From: Mycobacterium sp.
GTDB lineage: Bacteria; Actinomycetota; Actinomycetes; Mycobacteriales; Mycobacteriaceae
Length of the DNA stretch: 45,162 nt
Direction: 5' to 3'
NCBI GenBank assembly: GCA_025965895.1
Contig: JAOPWC010000014.1
Span: 1-45,162 of the forward strand
Shown here: piece by piece, positions 16,319 to 25,682 of the stretch
How the letters are laid out: every line of letters starts with the position of its first letter
Numbering within the stretch: the first letter of the stretch is position 1
The notes under the pieces: model-generated
Told to the model about the DNA's origin: nothing
Databases searched by the model: none
What the model saw: only the letters and a program-made list of their open reading frames with translations
Translations under genes and position numbers: made by a program

Positions 16319-18028
16319 TCAGATGCCGATCAGCGGCGCGGTCCAGCACACCCGGGTGCCGCCAGAGGGCGGCGAGGTGATCTCGCAGCTGCCGCTGACC
16401 TGCTCGGCCCGCCGGTACAGGTTGGCCAGGCCGCTGCGGCGCTCGTTGTCGTCCGGGATGCCGCAGCCGTTGTCGACGACGGCGATCGTGAGGTCGTCCT
16501 CGACGGTGACCTCGATGCGCAGCGTCGTCGCTCCGGCGTGCCGAAGCGTGTTGCTGATGGCTTCGGTGATGACCGCTTCGGCGTGCTCGGCCAGTTCGGA
16601 GCCGACCGCTGTCATCGGTCCCGACAGCTGCAACGTCGTGGCGATGTCGCGGTTCTCGGTCAGCTCACGCACCGTGCCGTGGATGCGTGGACGCAGTCCG
16701 GGGGCGCCGCTCGACCGCGACTGCAGCTTGAAGATCGTGGTGCGGATGTCGTCGATGGTGTTCTGCAGACTGTCGAGGGTGCGGCTCAACCGGTCGGAGA
16801 CCTCGGGAGACCGTGTCCGCGCGATCGTCCCCTGCAGGTCCATGCCGGCGGCGAAAAGCCGCTGGATCACGTGGTCGTGCAGGTCGTGTGCGATGCGTTC
16901 ACGGTCGGCCAGCAGCGTCAGCTCACGCGTACGTTCGCGTGCCGCCGCCAGTGTCAACGCGATGGCGGCGTGGTCGGCGAAGTCGCCCAACAGGCTGAGG
17001 TAGCTGTCGTCGAAGGCCGGCTGCTCGGCGTTACGGGCGACCGCGATGACACCGATGACCGTGTCCTGGGCGCGCAGCGGCAACACGATCGCCGGGCGTT
17101 CGCCCACGTCGGTGAACGCCGCAATCGGATGGCGGAATGACTCGGTGATCAGGGGTGCGCCGGACCGGTACACGCCGCCGGTCGTCGATCCGTTGACCGG
17201 CACCGATTGACCGATGACCTGGGCGGCGTTGCGGCCGACCGCGGTTGAGACGACGAGCCTGTCGATCTCCTCGACGGGCAGGTCGGGGTCGGTGGGAACC
17301 AGCACGATGGCCTGTTCGGCGTCGGTCAAGTCTCGGGCGCGGTCCGCGATCAACTGCAGAGGACGCACGTGCGGGTCCACCCCCGAAAGCAGCGCGGTGG
17401 TGATTTCCCGGCTGGCCTTCATCCATTTCGCCGACGCGCGCACCCGTTCGAACAGCTGCGCGTTCTCGATCGCAAACGCGGCCGCCGAGGCCAGCGCCCG
17501 GGCAGCGATTTCATCGGATTCGCTGAACGGTCGTGTCGACTCCAGGCTGGCCAGGTACAGGCTGCCGAACAAATTGCCACGGATGGTGATCGGAACGCCG
17601 ATGAACGCGCGCATCGGCGGGTGGTGCGCCGGGAAGCCCACCGCCGACGGGTGTGCGGTCAGGTCTTCGACACGGACCGCGTCCGTCTGATTGAGCAGCG
17701 CGCCAAGAACGCCCTTGCCGGCAGGGAGACGACCGATTTTGTGGACCGTTTCGGCATCCATTCCGGCGTGGAGGAACTTGCTGATGGTGCCGTCGGGGCC
17801 ATGCACGCCCAGCGCACCGAAGCCGGCCCCGGTCAAAGTCATTGCGGCGGTGATGGTGCGGCGCAGGGTCGCGTCCAGGTCCAGATCAGATCCGACGTCG
17901 ACGACCAGTGCAAGCAGTTGCTCCATCTGGTCGCGGGCCGCCAGCAACTCGTCGAGCTGCGCATGCATCTGGTCGACAAGCCCTCGCCGCCCAAGCCGCG
18001 CGAAGCCGTCGTCCTCATCGCTGGCCAT
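16319..18028 (-). CDS. DevS/DosT-like GAF-GAF sensor histidine kinase
   Basis: 569 residues from ATG 18028 (a TTG 24 nt upstream is the alternative). Order: N-terminal helix; GAF-A ~45-195; GAF-B ~215-365; HisKA_3 ~370-440 with DLHDHVIQRLF (phospho-acceptor His384); HATPase to the end (DNGCGIPDD). GAF-A contains FPAHHPPMRAFIGVP, matching the segment that holds the proximal heme histidine of M. tuberculosis DevS (His149); the equivalent here is His136. That predicts a heme-based O2/NO/CO or redox sensor. No response regulator is adjacent, so it is an orphan kinase that may signal to a DevR-type regulator elsewhere. The gene sits between dxs and the RNase D-like gene, where I recall none in M. 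tuberculosis. Confidence 0.92.
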   Translation of the reverse strand: MASDEDDGFARLGRRGLVDQMHAQLDELLAARDQMEQLLALVVDVGSDLDLDATLRRTITAAMTLTGAGFGALGVHGPDGTISKFLHAGMDAETVHKIGRLPAGKGVLGALLNQTDAVRVEDLTAHPSAVGFPAHHPPMRAFIGVPITIRGNLFGSLYLASLESTRPFSESDEIAARALASAAAFAIENAQLFERVRASAKWMKASREITTALLSGVDPHVRPLQLIADRARDLTDAEQAIVLVPTDPDLPVEEIDRLVVSTAVGRNAAQVIGQSVPVNGSTTGGVYRSGAPLITESFRHPIAAFTDVGERPAIVLPLRAQDTVIGVIAVARNAEQPAFDDSYLSLLGDFADHAAIALTLAAARERTRELTLLADRERIAHDLHDHVIQRLFAAGMDLQGTIARTRSPEVSDRLSRTLDSLQNTIDDIRTTIFKLQSRSSGAPGLRPRIHGTVRELTENRDIATTLQLSGPMTAVGSELAEHAEAVITEAISNTLRHAGATTLRIEVTVEDDLTIAVVDNGCGIPDDNERRSGLANLYRRAEQVSGSCEITSPPSGGTRVCWTAPLIGI

Positions 18029-18098
18029 GGCCCCCTGAACCCTCCGCGACAAATCCCGGCGCGGGTCACTTTACCCCCCGCAGCGAACTTGAATCACA

Positions 18099-19367
18099 TC
18101 ACGCGTCAGGTGTGAGCGCCTGCGCCAGCACCGGCACGACCAACTCGCGCTGCCAGGGCCGCGCACCGCCGGCTCGCAGGACCGAGTCGACAGCCGCGGG
18201 GACGTCGTCGGCGGCCTGCCAGTCCCAGCACAACCGGCGCACGAGATCGGGTGCGACGAGATTCTCGGTCGGCACGTGAACCTGCTCTGACAGAACGGCC
18301 AGCGCGGCCCTTGCCGCCTCCAGCCGGGCGGCCGCCTCGGGTTTGCGCCGGCTCCAGCGGGCGACCGGCGGCGGCCCGTTCAGAAGGTCCGGCGAGGCGG
18401 CCGGCTCCGGGCTCTCGCGTGCCCGTGCCAGCGCAGCAAGCCACACGTCGGCGCTGCGGCGCTGCCGTGAGCCACCGAACACCGGCAGAGCCGTCAGCCT
18501 CTCGAAAGAGGTTGGATCGGTGGTCGCGGCGTCGATGATCGCCGAGTCCGGCAGGATGCGGCCCGGCGCGATGTCCCGGCGACGCGCGATCTGGTCACGC
18601 GTGGCCCACAGTTCCCGCACCGCCGCCAGCGCCCGGGGGTCGCGCACCTTATGGATACCCGACGTCCGTCGCCAACGGTCGCGCCTGGTCGGCACCGGAT
18701 CGAGCGTGCGCAGGTGTTCGAACTCCTGCGCGGCCCACTCCGTCTTGCCCTGCTCGGCGAGGACCTCGGCGATCGCGTCCCGCAACTCGATCAGCACCTC
18801 GACATCCAGTGCGGCATAGTTCAGCCACGCCTGCGGCAGCGGCCGTTTGGACCAGTCCGCCGCACCGTGCCCCTTGGCCAGCCCGAGCCCGAGCAGCCGT
18901 TGCACCATCGCCGCGAGGTTCACCCGGTCGTAGCCGGCCAGCCGGCCCGCCAACTCGGTGTCGTAGAGCGCCGCGGGCCGCATGCCGACCTCTTCGAGGC
19001 ACGGCAGGTCCTGGTCGGCGGCATGCAGGATCCACTCGCCGGTTGCCAGCACGTCGGCCATCGGGCGCAGCGACACGATCGGGTCGCCGCCGCCGCTGAC
19101 AGGATCGAGCAGCACGGTGCCCGCACCGGCCCGCCGGATCTGAATCAGGTACGCCCGTCCCGAATACCGGAAGCCCGACGCCCGTTCGGCGTCGACCGCG
19201 AACGGCCCATGGCCACCGGCTAAAAGCTCTGCGGCATCGGCGATTTGGTCGTCGAAGACGGTGAGCTCGGGTACCCCTTCGGCGGGTTGCAACAGCGGCG
19301 TCGGCTCCGGTTCGGGCGTCGGCTCCGGTTCGGGCGCCTCCTCCGGCTCGGGTACCTCGGCCGTCAT
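18099..19367 (-). CDS. RNase D-like 3'-5' exonuclease with HRDC domain
   Basis: Orthologue of Rv2681, 422 residues. A Pro/Glu-rich N-terminus (~35 residues) precedes a DEDD-y exonuclease: FAVDAERASGFRY (Asp-x-Glu), ILHAADQDLPCLEEVGM (second Asp), and LNYAALDVEVLIEL (Tyr-x3-Asp). An HRDC domain follows (RDPRALAAVRELWATRDQIA, ARRRDIAPGRILPDSAI). It likely trims structured RNA. Its ATG is 1 nt after the DUF3000 stop, so the two genes form an operon. Confidence 0.9.
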   Translation of the reverse strand: MTAEVPEPEEAPEPEPTPEPEPTPLLQPAEGVPELTVFDDQIADAAELLAGGHGPFAVDAERASGFRYSGRAYLIQIRRAGAGTVLLDPVSGGGDPIVSLRPMADVLATGEWILHAADQDLPCLEEVGMRPAALYDTELAGRLAGYDRVNLAAMVQRLLGLGLAKGHGAADWSKRPLPQAWLNYAALDVEVLIELRDAIAEVLAEQGKTEWAAQEFEHLRTLDPVPTRRDRWRRTSGIHKVRDPRALAAVRELWATRDQIARRRDIAPGRILPDSAIIDAATTDPTSFERLTALPVFGGSRQRRSADVWLAALARARESPEPAASPDLLNGPPPVARWSRRKPEAAARLEAARAALAVLSEQVHVPTENLVAPDLVRRLCWDWQAADDVPAAVDSVLRAGGARPWQRELVVPVLAQALTPDA

Positions 19368-19368
19368 C

Positions 19369-19950
19369 TCAGGCGCGGGATCGCGAGCCTAGGTCGGTGA
19401 CCCCTACCGGCGGCAGGCCCGCAGCATGCTCGAGCACCTCGCAGAACGCCTGGACATGAGTGCCCAGGTCCGGAGTGAGCGCGGTCCACGACGCGCGCAA
19501 CTCGAGTTGATGTGCCCGCGGCGGCCCTGCGATGTCGCCGTAGCGCACCGACGTGGTCGCGGTGACTGTGCCGCCGAGCGCGGTCACCTGCCCTGGCCGC
19601 GACTCGAGCGCGTCCACCAGCCAACTCCACGCGACCTCCGGCAGCAGCGGATCGACGGCCTCAGTCGCGTCGAGGTCGGCCTGGATGTAGGCCACAAGCC
19701 GCATCGTCCCGTCCCAGGCATCGGCGCCTTCCGGGTCATGCAGCAGGATCAGCCGACCGAACGCGTCGCCCTCCGACCGTTCCGGGACGACGTCGGTCTC
19801 CGGATGGCGCACCTCGGCGCCCATCGCATAGCTGAACGGTGCCAGCCGCTGCGGCGGCCGAATCGGCCCGAGCTCTATCTCCGGCCGCACGACGGCTGCG
19901 TTCATCGCCGCCACGGCCGCACCGAACTCAGCCGGCTCACCGGAGGTCAC
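19369..19950 (-). CDS. DUF3000 protein
   Basis: Orthologue of Rv2680, 193 residues. Conserved stretches: [33 protein letters not shown] and [20 protein letters not shown]. No known function and no catalytic motif recognised; predicted cytosolic. GTG 19950 is preceded by a TAGCGT hexamer at exactly 6 nt, indicating a leaderless transcript that also covers the RNase D-like gene. Divergent from hemE. Confidence 0.88.
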   Translation of the reverse strand: MTSGEPAEFGAAVAAMNAAVVRPEIELGPIRPPQRLAPFSYAMGAEVRHPETDVVPERSEGDAFGRLILLHDPEGADAWDGTMRLVAYIQADLDATEAVDPLLPEVAWSWLVDALESRPGQVTALGGTVTATTSVRYGDIAGPPRAHQLELRASWTALTPDLGTHVQAFCEVLEHAAGLPPVGVTDLGSRSRA

Positions 19951-19956
19951 CCCTGG

Positions 19957-19962
19957 ACGCTA
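19957..19962 (-). promoter_or_regulatory. -10 element of the DUF3000 operon (leaderless)
   Basis: TAGCGT on the minus strand, 6 nt before GTG 19950. Confidence 0.5.
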
Positions 19963-20028
19963 GCCCATTTACCTGGACACGGCCGAAGGCACGCCGACAA
20001 TTGCCGCCATGGCAGCATGGGAGGCACG

Positions 20029-21075
20029 ATGAGCCGCCGTGACCTGCCCGAAGCCCCGTATCTCGCCGCGGCCACCGGCCGCAAACCACACCGGGTGCCG
20101 GTGTGGTTCATGCGGCAGGCCGGTCGCTCGCTGCCTGAATACCGAGCGCTGCGCGCCCGGCACAGCATGCTGGCGGCCTGCTTCAACCCGGAGCTGGTCT
20201 GCGAGATCACGCTGCAGCCGGTGCGCCGCCACGACGTCGACGCGGCGATCCTGTTCTCCGATATCGTGGTGCCGCTGCGCGCCGCGGGCATCGCGCTGGA
20301 CATCGTGCCCGACGTCGGGCCGGTCATCGACCATCCCGTGCGTACCGCCTCGGACGTCGCACGATTGAATAGCCTTGCACCCGAGCAGGTTTCGGAGGTG
20401 GCCGAAGCCGTCGCCATGTTGGTCGCCGAGCTCGGGGAGGTGCCGCTGATCGGCTTCGCAGGGGCCCCGTTCACGTTGGCCTCCTACCTGATGGAGGGCG
20501 GCCCGAGCAAGCACCACGAACGCACCAAGGCGATGATGCTCGCTGAACCGCAGACGTGGCACGCGTTGATGAGCACCCTGGCCGACCTCACGATCGCGTT
20601 CCTGCGGGTGCAGATCGACGCCGGAGTGGACGCCGTGCAGGTTTTCGATTCCTGGGCCGGTGTCCTGTCGCTGGCCGACTACAGGCAGTACGTGCTGCCG
20701 CACAGCGCGCGGGTCTTCGGCGCGCTCGCACCGGCGGGTATTCCGATGACCCACTTCGGGGTCGGCACCGCCGAACTGCTGGGCGCGATGTCGGTGGCAG
20801 GCCCGACGGTGATCGGCGTGGATTGGCGCACGTCGCTGCCGGATGCCGCGGCCCGCGTCGAACCGGGGACGGCACTGCAGGGCAACCTCGACCCGGTCGT
20901 TCTGCTCGCCGGATGGCCGGTGGCCGAAGCACAGGTGCGCCGGGTGGTCGATGACGGTCGCCGCGCGGTCGACGCCGGCGCGGCCGGGCACATCTTCAAC
21001 CTCGGCCATGGGGTACTCCCCGATACCGACCCCGACCTGCTGACCGAGGTGGTGTCGCTGGTGCACTCCCTGTGA
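20029..21075 (+). CDS. hemE: Uroporphyrinogen decarboxylase
   Basis: Decarboxylates uroporphyrinogen III to coproporphyrinogen III in heme synthesis. 348 residues from ATG 20029 with GGGAGG ahead. Signature N-terminus [20 protein letters not shown] and active-site region [15 protein letters not shown]; the second family signature is [32 protein letters not shown] is near the C-terminus with the conserved His. First gene of the operon; its TGA overlaps the next GTG (GTGA). Confidence 0.97.
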   Translation: MSRRDLPEAPYLAAATGRKPHRVPVWFMRQAGRSLPEYRALRARHSMLAACFNPELVCEITLQPVRRHDVDAAILFSDIVVPLRAAGIALDIVPDVGPVIDHPVRTASDVARLNSLAPEQVSEVAEAVAMLVAELGEVPLIGFAGAPFTLASYLMEGGPSKHHERTKAMMLAEPQTWHALMSTLADLTIAFLRVQIDAGVDAVQVFDSWAGVLSLADYRQYVLPHSARVFGALAPAGIPMTHFGVGTAELLGAMSVAGPTVIGVDWRTSLPDAAARVEPGTALQGNLDPVVLLAGWPVAEAQVRRVVDDGRRAVDAGAAGHIFNLGHGVLPDTDPDLLTEVVSLVHSL

Positions 21076-22427
21076 GTCGATCGTATTGCGTTGTCGGGGG
21101 CGGAATTTCGGGCCTGAGCGCCGCCTACCGGTTGCGGGTGATGGCGGGTGACGCGGCCCGCATCACGCTGTTCGACCCCGCCGACCGGCTCGGCGGCGTC
21201 CTGCGCACGATCCGGCTCGCCGGCCAGCCGATAGACGTCGGCGCGGAGGCGTTCGTCGCACGCCGTCCTGAGGTGCCGGCGTTGCTTGCCGAGCTGGGCA
21301 TGGCCGGGACGCAACTCGACACCACCGGGGTGCGCCCGCTGATCTACGCCCGGACGCGGCTGCACCCGTTGCCGGCGGGCACGGTGAACGGTATCCCGAC
21401 CACGGCCCAGTCCCTGACCGGCCTGGTCGACGACGCGACGGTCGCATACGTCGCGTCCGAGCCCAGCCGCCCGCTGACCTGGACCGCGGGCGCTGATCCC
21501 GCGGTCGCCGACGTGGTGGCCGACCGGTTCGGCGTCGACGTGGTGGCCCGCTCCGTCGACCCGCTGCTGGCCGGGGTCTATGCAGGATCGGCAGCCACGA
21601 TCGGCCTGCGTTCGGCCGCGCCGGGTGTGGCGGCCGCACTCGACCGCGGAGCCCACAGCCTCACCGAAGCCGCGCGGGCGACGCTGCCGCCGCCCACCGC
21701 CGGGCCGGTGTTCCGGGCGGTGGGCGGTGGGTACCAGGTGCTGGTCGACGAACTGCTGCGGCACAGCGGCGCCGACTGGGTGCCCACCGCGATCACGTCG
21801 CTGCACCGCGAATCCGGGGGGTGGCTCGTGCTCGACGAGGGTGGAGCCGGGTGGCACGCGGATGCCGTGGTGGTGGCCGTGCCGGCCCCGAGTGTGGCGA
21901 GCCTGCTCGGGGATTGCGCACCGCTGGCCGCCGCCGCGGCGACGCGGATTCCCGTGGCGTCGTCGGTGGTTGTGGCGCTGGCCGTGCCAACCGACACACC
22001 GCTGCCCGACCGGTCAGGGGTGCTCGTCGCGAGCGGAGAAGCGTTGCGGGCGAAGGCGATTACGCTCTCGAGCCGCAAGTGGGGCGGCGGCGACGGGCCA
22101 CAGCTGCTGCGGTTGAGCTTCGGGCGCTTCGGTGACGACGTGGCCTGCGCGGTCAGCGACGAGCAGCTGCTGGCGTGGGCCGTCGAGGACTTGGGCAACG
22201 TCTTCGGCGTCGCCGTCGACCCGATCGAGGGCCATGTTCAGCGCTGGATCGACGCGATGCCGCAGTACGCACCGGGCCACGGCCGTCTCGTCGAGGAGAT
22301 CCGCGCCGGTCTGCCCGATGCGCTGGCGCTTGCGGGCAACTACCTCGACGGCATCGGCGTGCCCGCGTGCATCGCGTCGGGCACCGCGGCAGCAGCGTCG
22401 CTGGCCACGCCCACCGTGGCACGATAG
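21072..22427 (+). CDS. hemY: Coproporphyrinogen III oxidase (HemY/CgoX type)
   Basis: FAD enzyme of the protoporphyrinogen-oxidase fold, 451 residues. N-terminal dinucleotide motif [15 protein letters not shown] and [21 protein letters not shown]-terminal FAD-binding [20 protein letters not shown]. In actinobacteria this enzyme oxidises coproporphyrinogen III to coproporphyrin III rather than protoporphyrinogen, and the adjacent chdC supports that assignment. Start GTG 21072 overlaps the hemE stop. The orthologue Rv2677c carries the older name hemY; cgoX is the current functional name. Confidence 0.94.
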   Translation: MSRSYCVVGGGISGLSAAYRLRVMAGDAARITLFDPADRLGGVLRTIRLAGQPIDVGAEAFVARRPEVPALLAELGMAGTQLDTTGVRPLIYARTRLHPLPAGTVNGIPTTAQSLTGLVDDATVAYVASEPSRPLTWTAGADPAVADVVADRFGVDVVARSVDPLLAGVYAGSAATIGLRSAAPGVAAALDRGAHSLTEAARATLPPPTAGPVFRAVGGGYQVLVDELLRHSGADWVPTAITSLHRESGGWLVLDEGGAGWHADAVVVAVPAPSVASLLGDCAPLAAAAATRIPVASSVVVALAVPTDTPLPDRSGVLVASGEALRAKAITLSSRKWGGGDGPQLLRLSFGRFGDDVACAVSDEQLLAWAVEDLGNVFGVAVDPIEGHVQRWIDAMPQYAPGHGRLVEEIRAGLPDALALAGNYLDGIGVPACIASGTAAAASLATPTVAR

Positions 22428-22431
22428 GTGC

Positions 22432-23127
22432 ATGGCCCGACTGGATTACGACGCCCTCAACGCCGCCGTGCGCTACCTCATGTTTTCGGTGTTCGCGGTG
22501 CGGCCCGGCGTTCTCGGCGACGACCGCGACGCGGTGGTCGACGAAACCGCGACCTTCCTCAAGCAGCAGGAGGACAACGGCGTCGTGGTGCGCGGCCTCT
22601 ACGACGTGGCCGGCTTGCGGGCCGACGCGGACTTCATGATCTGGACGCACGCCGACCGGGTGGAGGCGCTGCAAACCGCCTACGAAGACTTCCGCCGCAC
22701 CACCGCGCTGGGACACGCCAGCAGTCCGGTGTGGAGCAGCGTGGCGCTGCACCGGCCGGCCGAGTTCAACAAGAGCCACATCCCGGCATTCCTGGCCGGC
22801 GAGGAGCCCGGCAACTACATCTGCGTCTACCCGTTCGTCCGGTCGCTCGACTGGTACCTGCTCCCTGACGAGGACCGACGCCGGATGCTTGCCGAACATG
22901 GCATGGCCGCGCGCGGCTACAAGGACGTGCGCGCCAACACGGTGCCGGCTTTCGCGCTCGGTGACTACGAGTGGATTCTGGCGTTCGAAGCCCCCGAACT
23001 CCATCGGATCGTCGAGCTGATGCGCGAACTTCGCGCCACCGAAGCCCGTCGGCACACCCGCGAGGAGACGCCGTTCTTCACGGGCCCCCGGGTACCGGTC
23101 GAACAGCTCGTGCGCGCGCTGCCCTGA
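22432..23127 (+). CDS. chdC: Coproheme decarboxylase (HemQ/ChdC)
   Basis: Chlorite-dismutase-fold enzyme that converts coproheme to heme b with H2O2, the last step of the coproporphyrin-dependent pathway. 231 residues, equal to Rv2676c. Residues matching the actinobacterial (C. diphtheriae) enzyme are present with a two-residue offset: distal His116 (NKSHIPAF), catalytic Tyr133 ([15 protein letters not shown]) and proximal His156 ([10 protein letters not shown]). Starts 4 nt after hemY. Ferrochelatase (cpfC) is not in this window. Confidence 0.95.
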   Translation: MARLDYDALNAAVRYLMFSVFAVRPGVLGDDRDAVVDETATFLKQQEDNGVVVRGLYDVAGLRADADFMIWTHADRVEALQTAYEDFRRTTALGHASSPVWSSVALHRPAEFNKSHIPAFLAGEEPGNYICVYPFVRSLDWYLLPDEDRRRMLAEHGMAARGYKDVRANTVPAFALGDYEWILAFEAPELHRIVELMRELRATEARRHTREETPFFTGPRVPVEQLVRALP

Positions 23128-23167
23128 GTCGCAATACGGCGCGCACCGCCGCTTCAATCAGCGCGCC

Positions 23168-23173
23168 TACCCT
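23168..23173 (+). promoter_or_regulatory. -10 element of the methyltransferase gene
   Basis: TACCCT 7 nt before ATG 23181, suggesting a leaderless transcript separate from the heme operon. Confidence 0.5.
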
Positions 23174-23180
23174 CGTCGGC

Positions 23181-23984
23181 ATGACTTCGCCGGTGAATCC
23201 GACCCGCTTTGACGAGATGTATCGCGACGAACGCACGGCACACGGTTTTCCTGCCGCGACGCCGTGGGATATCGGTGGCCCGCAGCCGGTCGTTCAACAG
23301 CTGGTCGCGTTGGGCGCGGTCACGGGCGAGGTGCTCGACCCGGGTACCGGTCCGGGACACCATGCGATCCATTACGCGTCCGAGGGCCTGTCGAGCACCG
23401 GGATCGACGCGTCACCGGCGGCAGTCGAGCGCGCCCGCCAAAACGCCCGGCACGCGGGAGAATCGGTGAACTTCCAGGTCGCTGACGCCACGAAGATGGA
23501 AGGCCTCGACGGTCGGTTCGACACGGTCGTCGACTGCGCCTTCTATCACACGATGAGCACTGACGAGGTGCTGCAGAAGGCGTACCTGCAGGCTCTGCAC
23601 CGCGCGACCAAACCGGGTGCGCGGCTTTTCATGTTCGAGTTCGGCGAACACAACGTCAACGGGCTGACCGGGCCCCGGGCCATTCCTGCGGCCAACTTCC
23701 GCCGGCTGCTTCCGGCCGGTGGCTGGAACATCACCTACCTGGGGCCGACCACGTATCAGGTCAACGTGAGCCTCGAGGCTTTCGAGCAGATGATCGCGCG
23801 TAATCCCGACACCGCCGCGGACATGCGGCCGATGCTGGATCGTTTCCGGATCATCGAGCCGCTGCTGGCCGACGGCCGCGTCCACGCCCCGTTCTGGGAA
23901 GTCCACGCGACCCGCGTCGACCGACCGGCCTTCGCTGATCAGGACGTCGGAACCAGCCGCAGCGAAATCGAGTTGATGCAGTAG
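23181..23984 (+). CDS. Class I SAM-dependent methyltransferase
   Basis: Orthologue of Rv2675c, 267 residues. Motif I VLDPGTGPGHHAIHYASEG, acidic residue after strand 2 in GIDASPAAVERA, motif II region VADATKMEGLDGRFDTVVDC and AFYHTMS. TehB/UbiE-like small-molecule methyltransferase; substrate unknown. The last 46 nt overlap the 3' end of msrB on the other strand, so its C-terminal ~15 residues share DNA with the MsrB catalytic region. Confidence 0.9.
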   Translation: MTSPVNPTRFDEMYRDERTAHGFPAATPWDIGGPQPVVQQLVALGAVTGEVLDPGTGPGHHAIHYASEGLSSTGIDASPAAVERARQNARHAGESVNFQVADATKMEGLDGRFDTVVDCAFYHTMSTDEVLQKAYLQALHRATKPGARLFMFEFGEHNVNGLTGPRAIPAANFRRLLPAGGWNITYLGPTTYQVNVSLEAFEQMIARNPDTAADMRPMLDRFRIIEPLLADGRVHAPFWEVHATRVDRPAFADQDVGTSRSEIELMQ

Positions 23985-24352
23985 CGCTGGTCGGTGGGTG
24001 TGGGATAGCCCTCGCCGGAGAAGACGTGGCCGAGGTGGCTGTGGCAGTTGGCGCACAGCACCTCGGTGCGGTGGCCGCCAACCGAATCGTCGGGCCGCAG
24101 GATGACCGCATCGGAGCGGGTGGGATCGAAGAACGACGGCCAGCCGCAGTGGGATTCGAATTTCTCCGTGCTGCGGAACAGCTCCGCGCCGCAGCCCCGG
24201 CACTCGTACACGCCCTCGGTGGTGGTGTCGGTGTATTCACCGGTGAACGGCCGTTCCGTGCCGGCGCGACGCAGCACCGCGAATTCCTCGGGGCTGAGCT
24301 TCTCGCGCCAGTCGTCGTCGGTCAGCTCGACTTTGGGCCGCGGTGACGTCAT
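23939..24352 (-). CDS. msrB: Peptide-methionine (R)-S-oxide reductase
   Basis: Reduces R-methionine sulfoxide in oxidised proteins. 137 residues. Structural zinc cysteines Cys51-x2-Cys54 and Cys100-x2-Cys103, substrate region HCGWPSFFDP, HLGHVF, and catalytic Cys125 in RYCINSISL. Orthologue of Rv2674. ATG 24352 overlaps the aftC stop (ATGA), so it is translated with aftC. Its 3' end overlaps the convergent methyltransferase. Confidence 0.96.
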   Translation of the reverse strand: MTSPRPKVELTDDDWREKLSPEEFAVLRRAGTERPFTGEYTDTTTEGVYECRGCGAELFRSTEKFESHCGWPSFFDPTRSDAVILRPDDSVGGHRTEVLCANCHSHLGHVFSGEGYPTPTDQRYCINSISLRLVPTS

Positions 24353-25647
24353 GCGTTCACGCTAGCGCGCTGCTCCTTCGGCGTCATCCACGGCGGATCG
24401 ATGCCGGCGTCCAGCCGATTTTCCGCCTTGGCATCCAGGTAGCGGAAATACAGCACGACGAACACCACGATCAGCACCAGCGACCAGCCGCAGGTGACCC
24501 TGAGGTACTCCAGCGTGCGACCGGTCGTCGGCCAATTCCAGAGCAGCCACTTGTCGATCGTCATGAAGCCGTAGATGCCCAGCCAGGCCGGCCAGTTTCG
24601 GATCACCGAATTCGGCAGCACCACGGTCATCAGGAACGGGAACAGCATCATCGAGTAGTAGGCCTGTCCCAGCGACAGCACCAGGAACGACCACAGCAGC
24701 AGCACACCCGACGAGGTGGCCATCCAGAACAGCGGATCACGGGTGCGGTAGTAGCGGTACAGCAGCCACATCGCGCCCACTGCGAGCACGGTAAACAGGA
24801 TGCGCAGGAAGACGATCAGCCACATCGGCAACCCGTAGTAGACGCCGTTGCCCAAGATGGAGCTGTTGAAGTAGTCGCGCGTGCCGAGGATGTACGGCAG
24901 CGTGCGCTTGAAGAAGTCGATCGGGTCGGCGCTCAACGGCCACGCCGCCAGGTTGAACGCCACGGGCACCGCGAACGCGGTCACCAGCGCCCGCCATTGC
25001 CGGTTGAGCAGCGGAAGCAACAACAGCGGTGCCAGCGTCGGTTTGATCACCAGTGTCAACCCGATCGCGACACCGGCCCACCACTGGTGGCCGACCTTCC
25101 GGTCGAGCAGCCAGCGGAAGAACAGCACCTCCAGCAGCAGGATGCAGCCGTTCACGTTGGTGAACACCAGGGTGTTGGTAACGCTTTCGGTGCAGAACAT
25201 CGCCGCCAGGAGCGCGGGCAGCGCCGCTGAGGTGATCCTGAAGTTGAACAACCGCACCAGAAAGCACGCGGCGACGATAATCGCGACGGTGCTGATGACG
25301 ATGAACCAGTACCGGGCGGCCTGGACCGGCAGATAACCGAAAGGAGCCAGCAGCAGCGTCGCGCCCGGCGGGTACAGGTAGTGCGGGTCGACGTACTGGA
25401 GGTGCTCGTTGTAGATGTCCCAGCCGTGCTTGAAGTTGATCACCGCGCGGTACACCGGCCCGAAGTCGTCGGTGATGTAGCCGGTCGAACCGAGCACATA
25501 GCTGCGGTGGATGATGAACATGATCGCCAGCGGCCACAGGATTGACCGCAGCACGTCCGACGTGCTGGGCGGGCTGGTCCGGGTTCGGAACGCGGTCAAA
25601 ATCGCGGTGCGGACCGAGCGGCCGCGAGCGGTATCTGGTGGCGTCAC
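24349..25647 (-). CDS. aftC: Alpha-(1->3)-arabinofuranosyltransferase AftC
   Basis: Membrane glycosyltransferase (GT-C fold, GT87) that adds alpha-1,3 branches to arabinogalactan and lipoarabinomannan using decaprenylphosphoryl arabinose. 432 residues from GTG 25647, matching Rv2673 in length. Features: periplasmic loop after the first helix with GYITDDFGPVYRAVINFKHG (GT-C acidic motif), PHYLYPPGATLLLAPFGYLP, and about 10 hydrophobic helices. A TACGGT hexamer 6 nt upstream supports this start over longer readings, which would enter the preceding gene. Strong indicator of mycobacterial origin. Confidence 0.95.
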   Translation of the reverse strand: MTPPDTARGRSVRTAILTAFRTRTSPPSTSDVLRSILWPLAIMFIIHRSYVLGSTGYITDDFGPVYRAVINFKHGWDIYNEHLQYVDPHYLYPPGATLLLAPFGYLPVQAARYWFIVISTVAIIVAACFLVRLFNFRITSAALPALLAAMFCTESVTNTLVFTNVNGCILLLEVLFFRWLLDRKVGHQWWAGVAIGLTLVIKPTLAPLLLLPLLNRQWRALVTAFAVPVAFNLAAWPLSADPIDFFKRTLPYILGTRDYFNSSILGNGVYYGLPMWLIVFLRILFTVLAVGAMWLLYRYYRTRDPLFWMATSSGVLLLWSFLVLSLGQAYYSMMLFPFLMTVVLPNSVIRNWPAWLGIYGFMTIDKWLLWNWPTTGRTLEYLRVTCGWSLVLIVVFVVLYFRYLDAKAENRLDAGIDPPWMTPKEQRASVNA

Positions 25648-25653
25648 GAGCGC

Positions 25654-25659
25654 ACCGTA
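25654..25659 (-). promoter_or_regulatory. -10 element of aftC (leaderless)
   Basis: TACGGT on the minus strand, exactly 6 nt before GTG 25647, inside the 35-nt gap after the upstream gene. Confidence 0.5.
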
Positions 25660-25682
25660 CACTGCGTGAGCAACACGCCAGA

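Noticed and set aside
24343..25230. Plus-strand 295-codon ORF opposite aftC.
   Set aside because: Gln/His/Arg-rich composition typical of an antisense shadow; aftC is unmistakable on the other strand.
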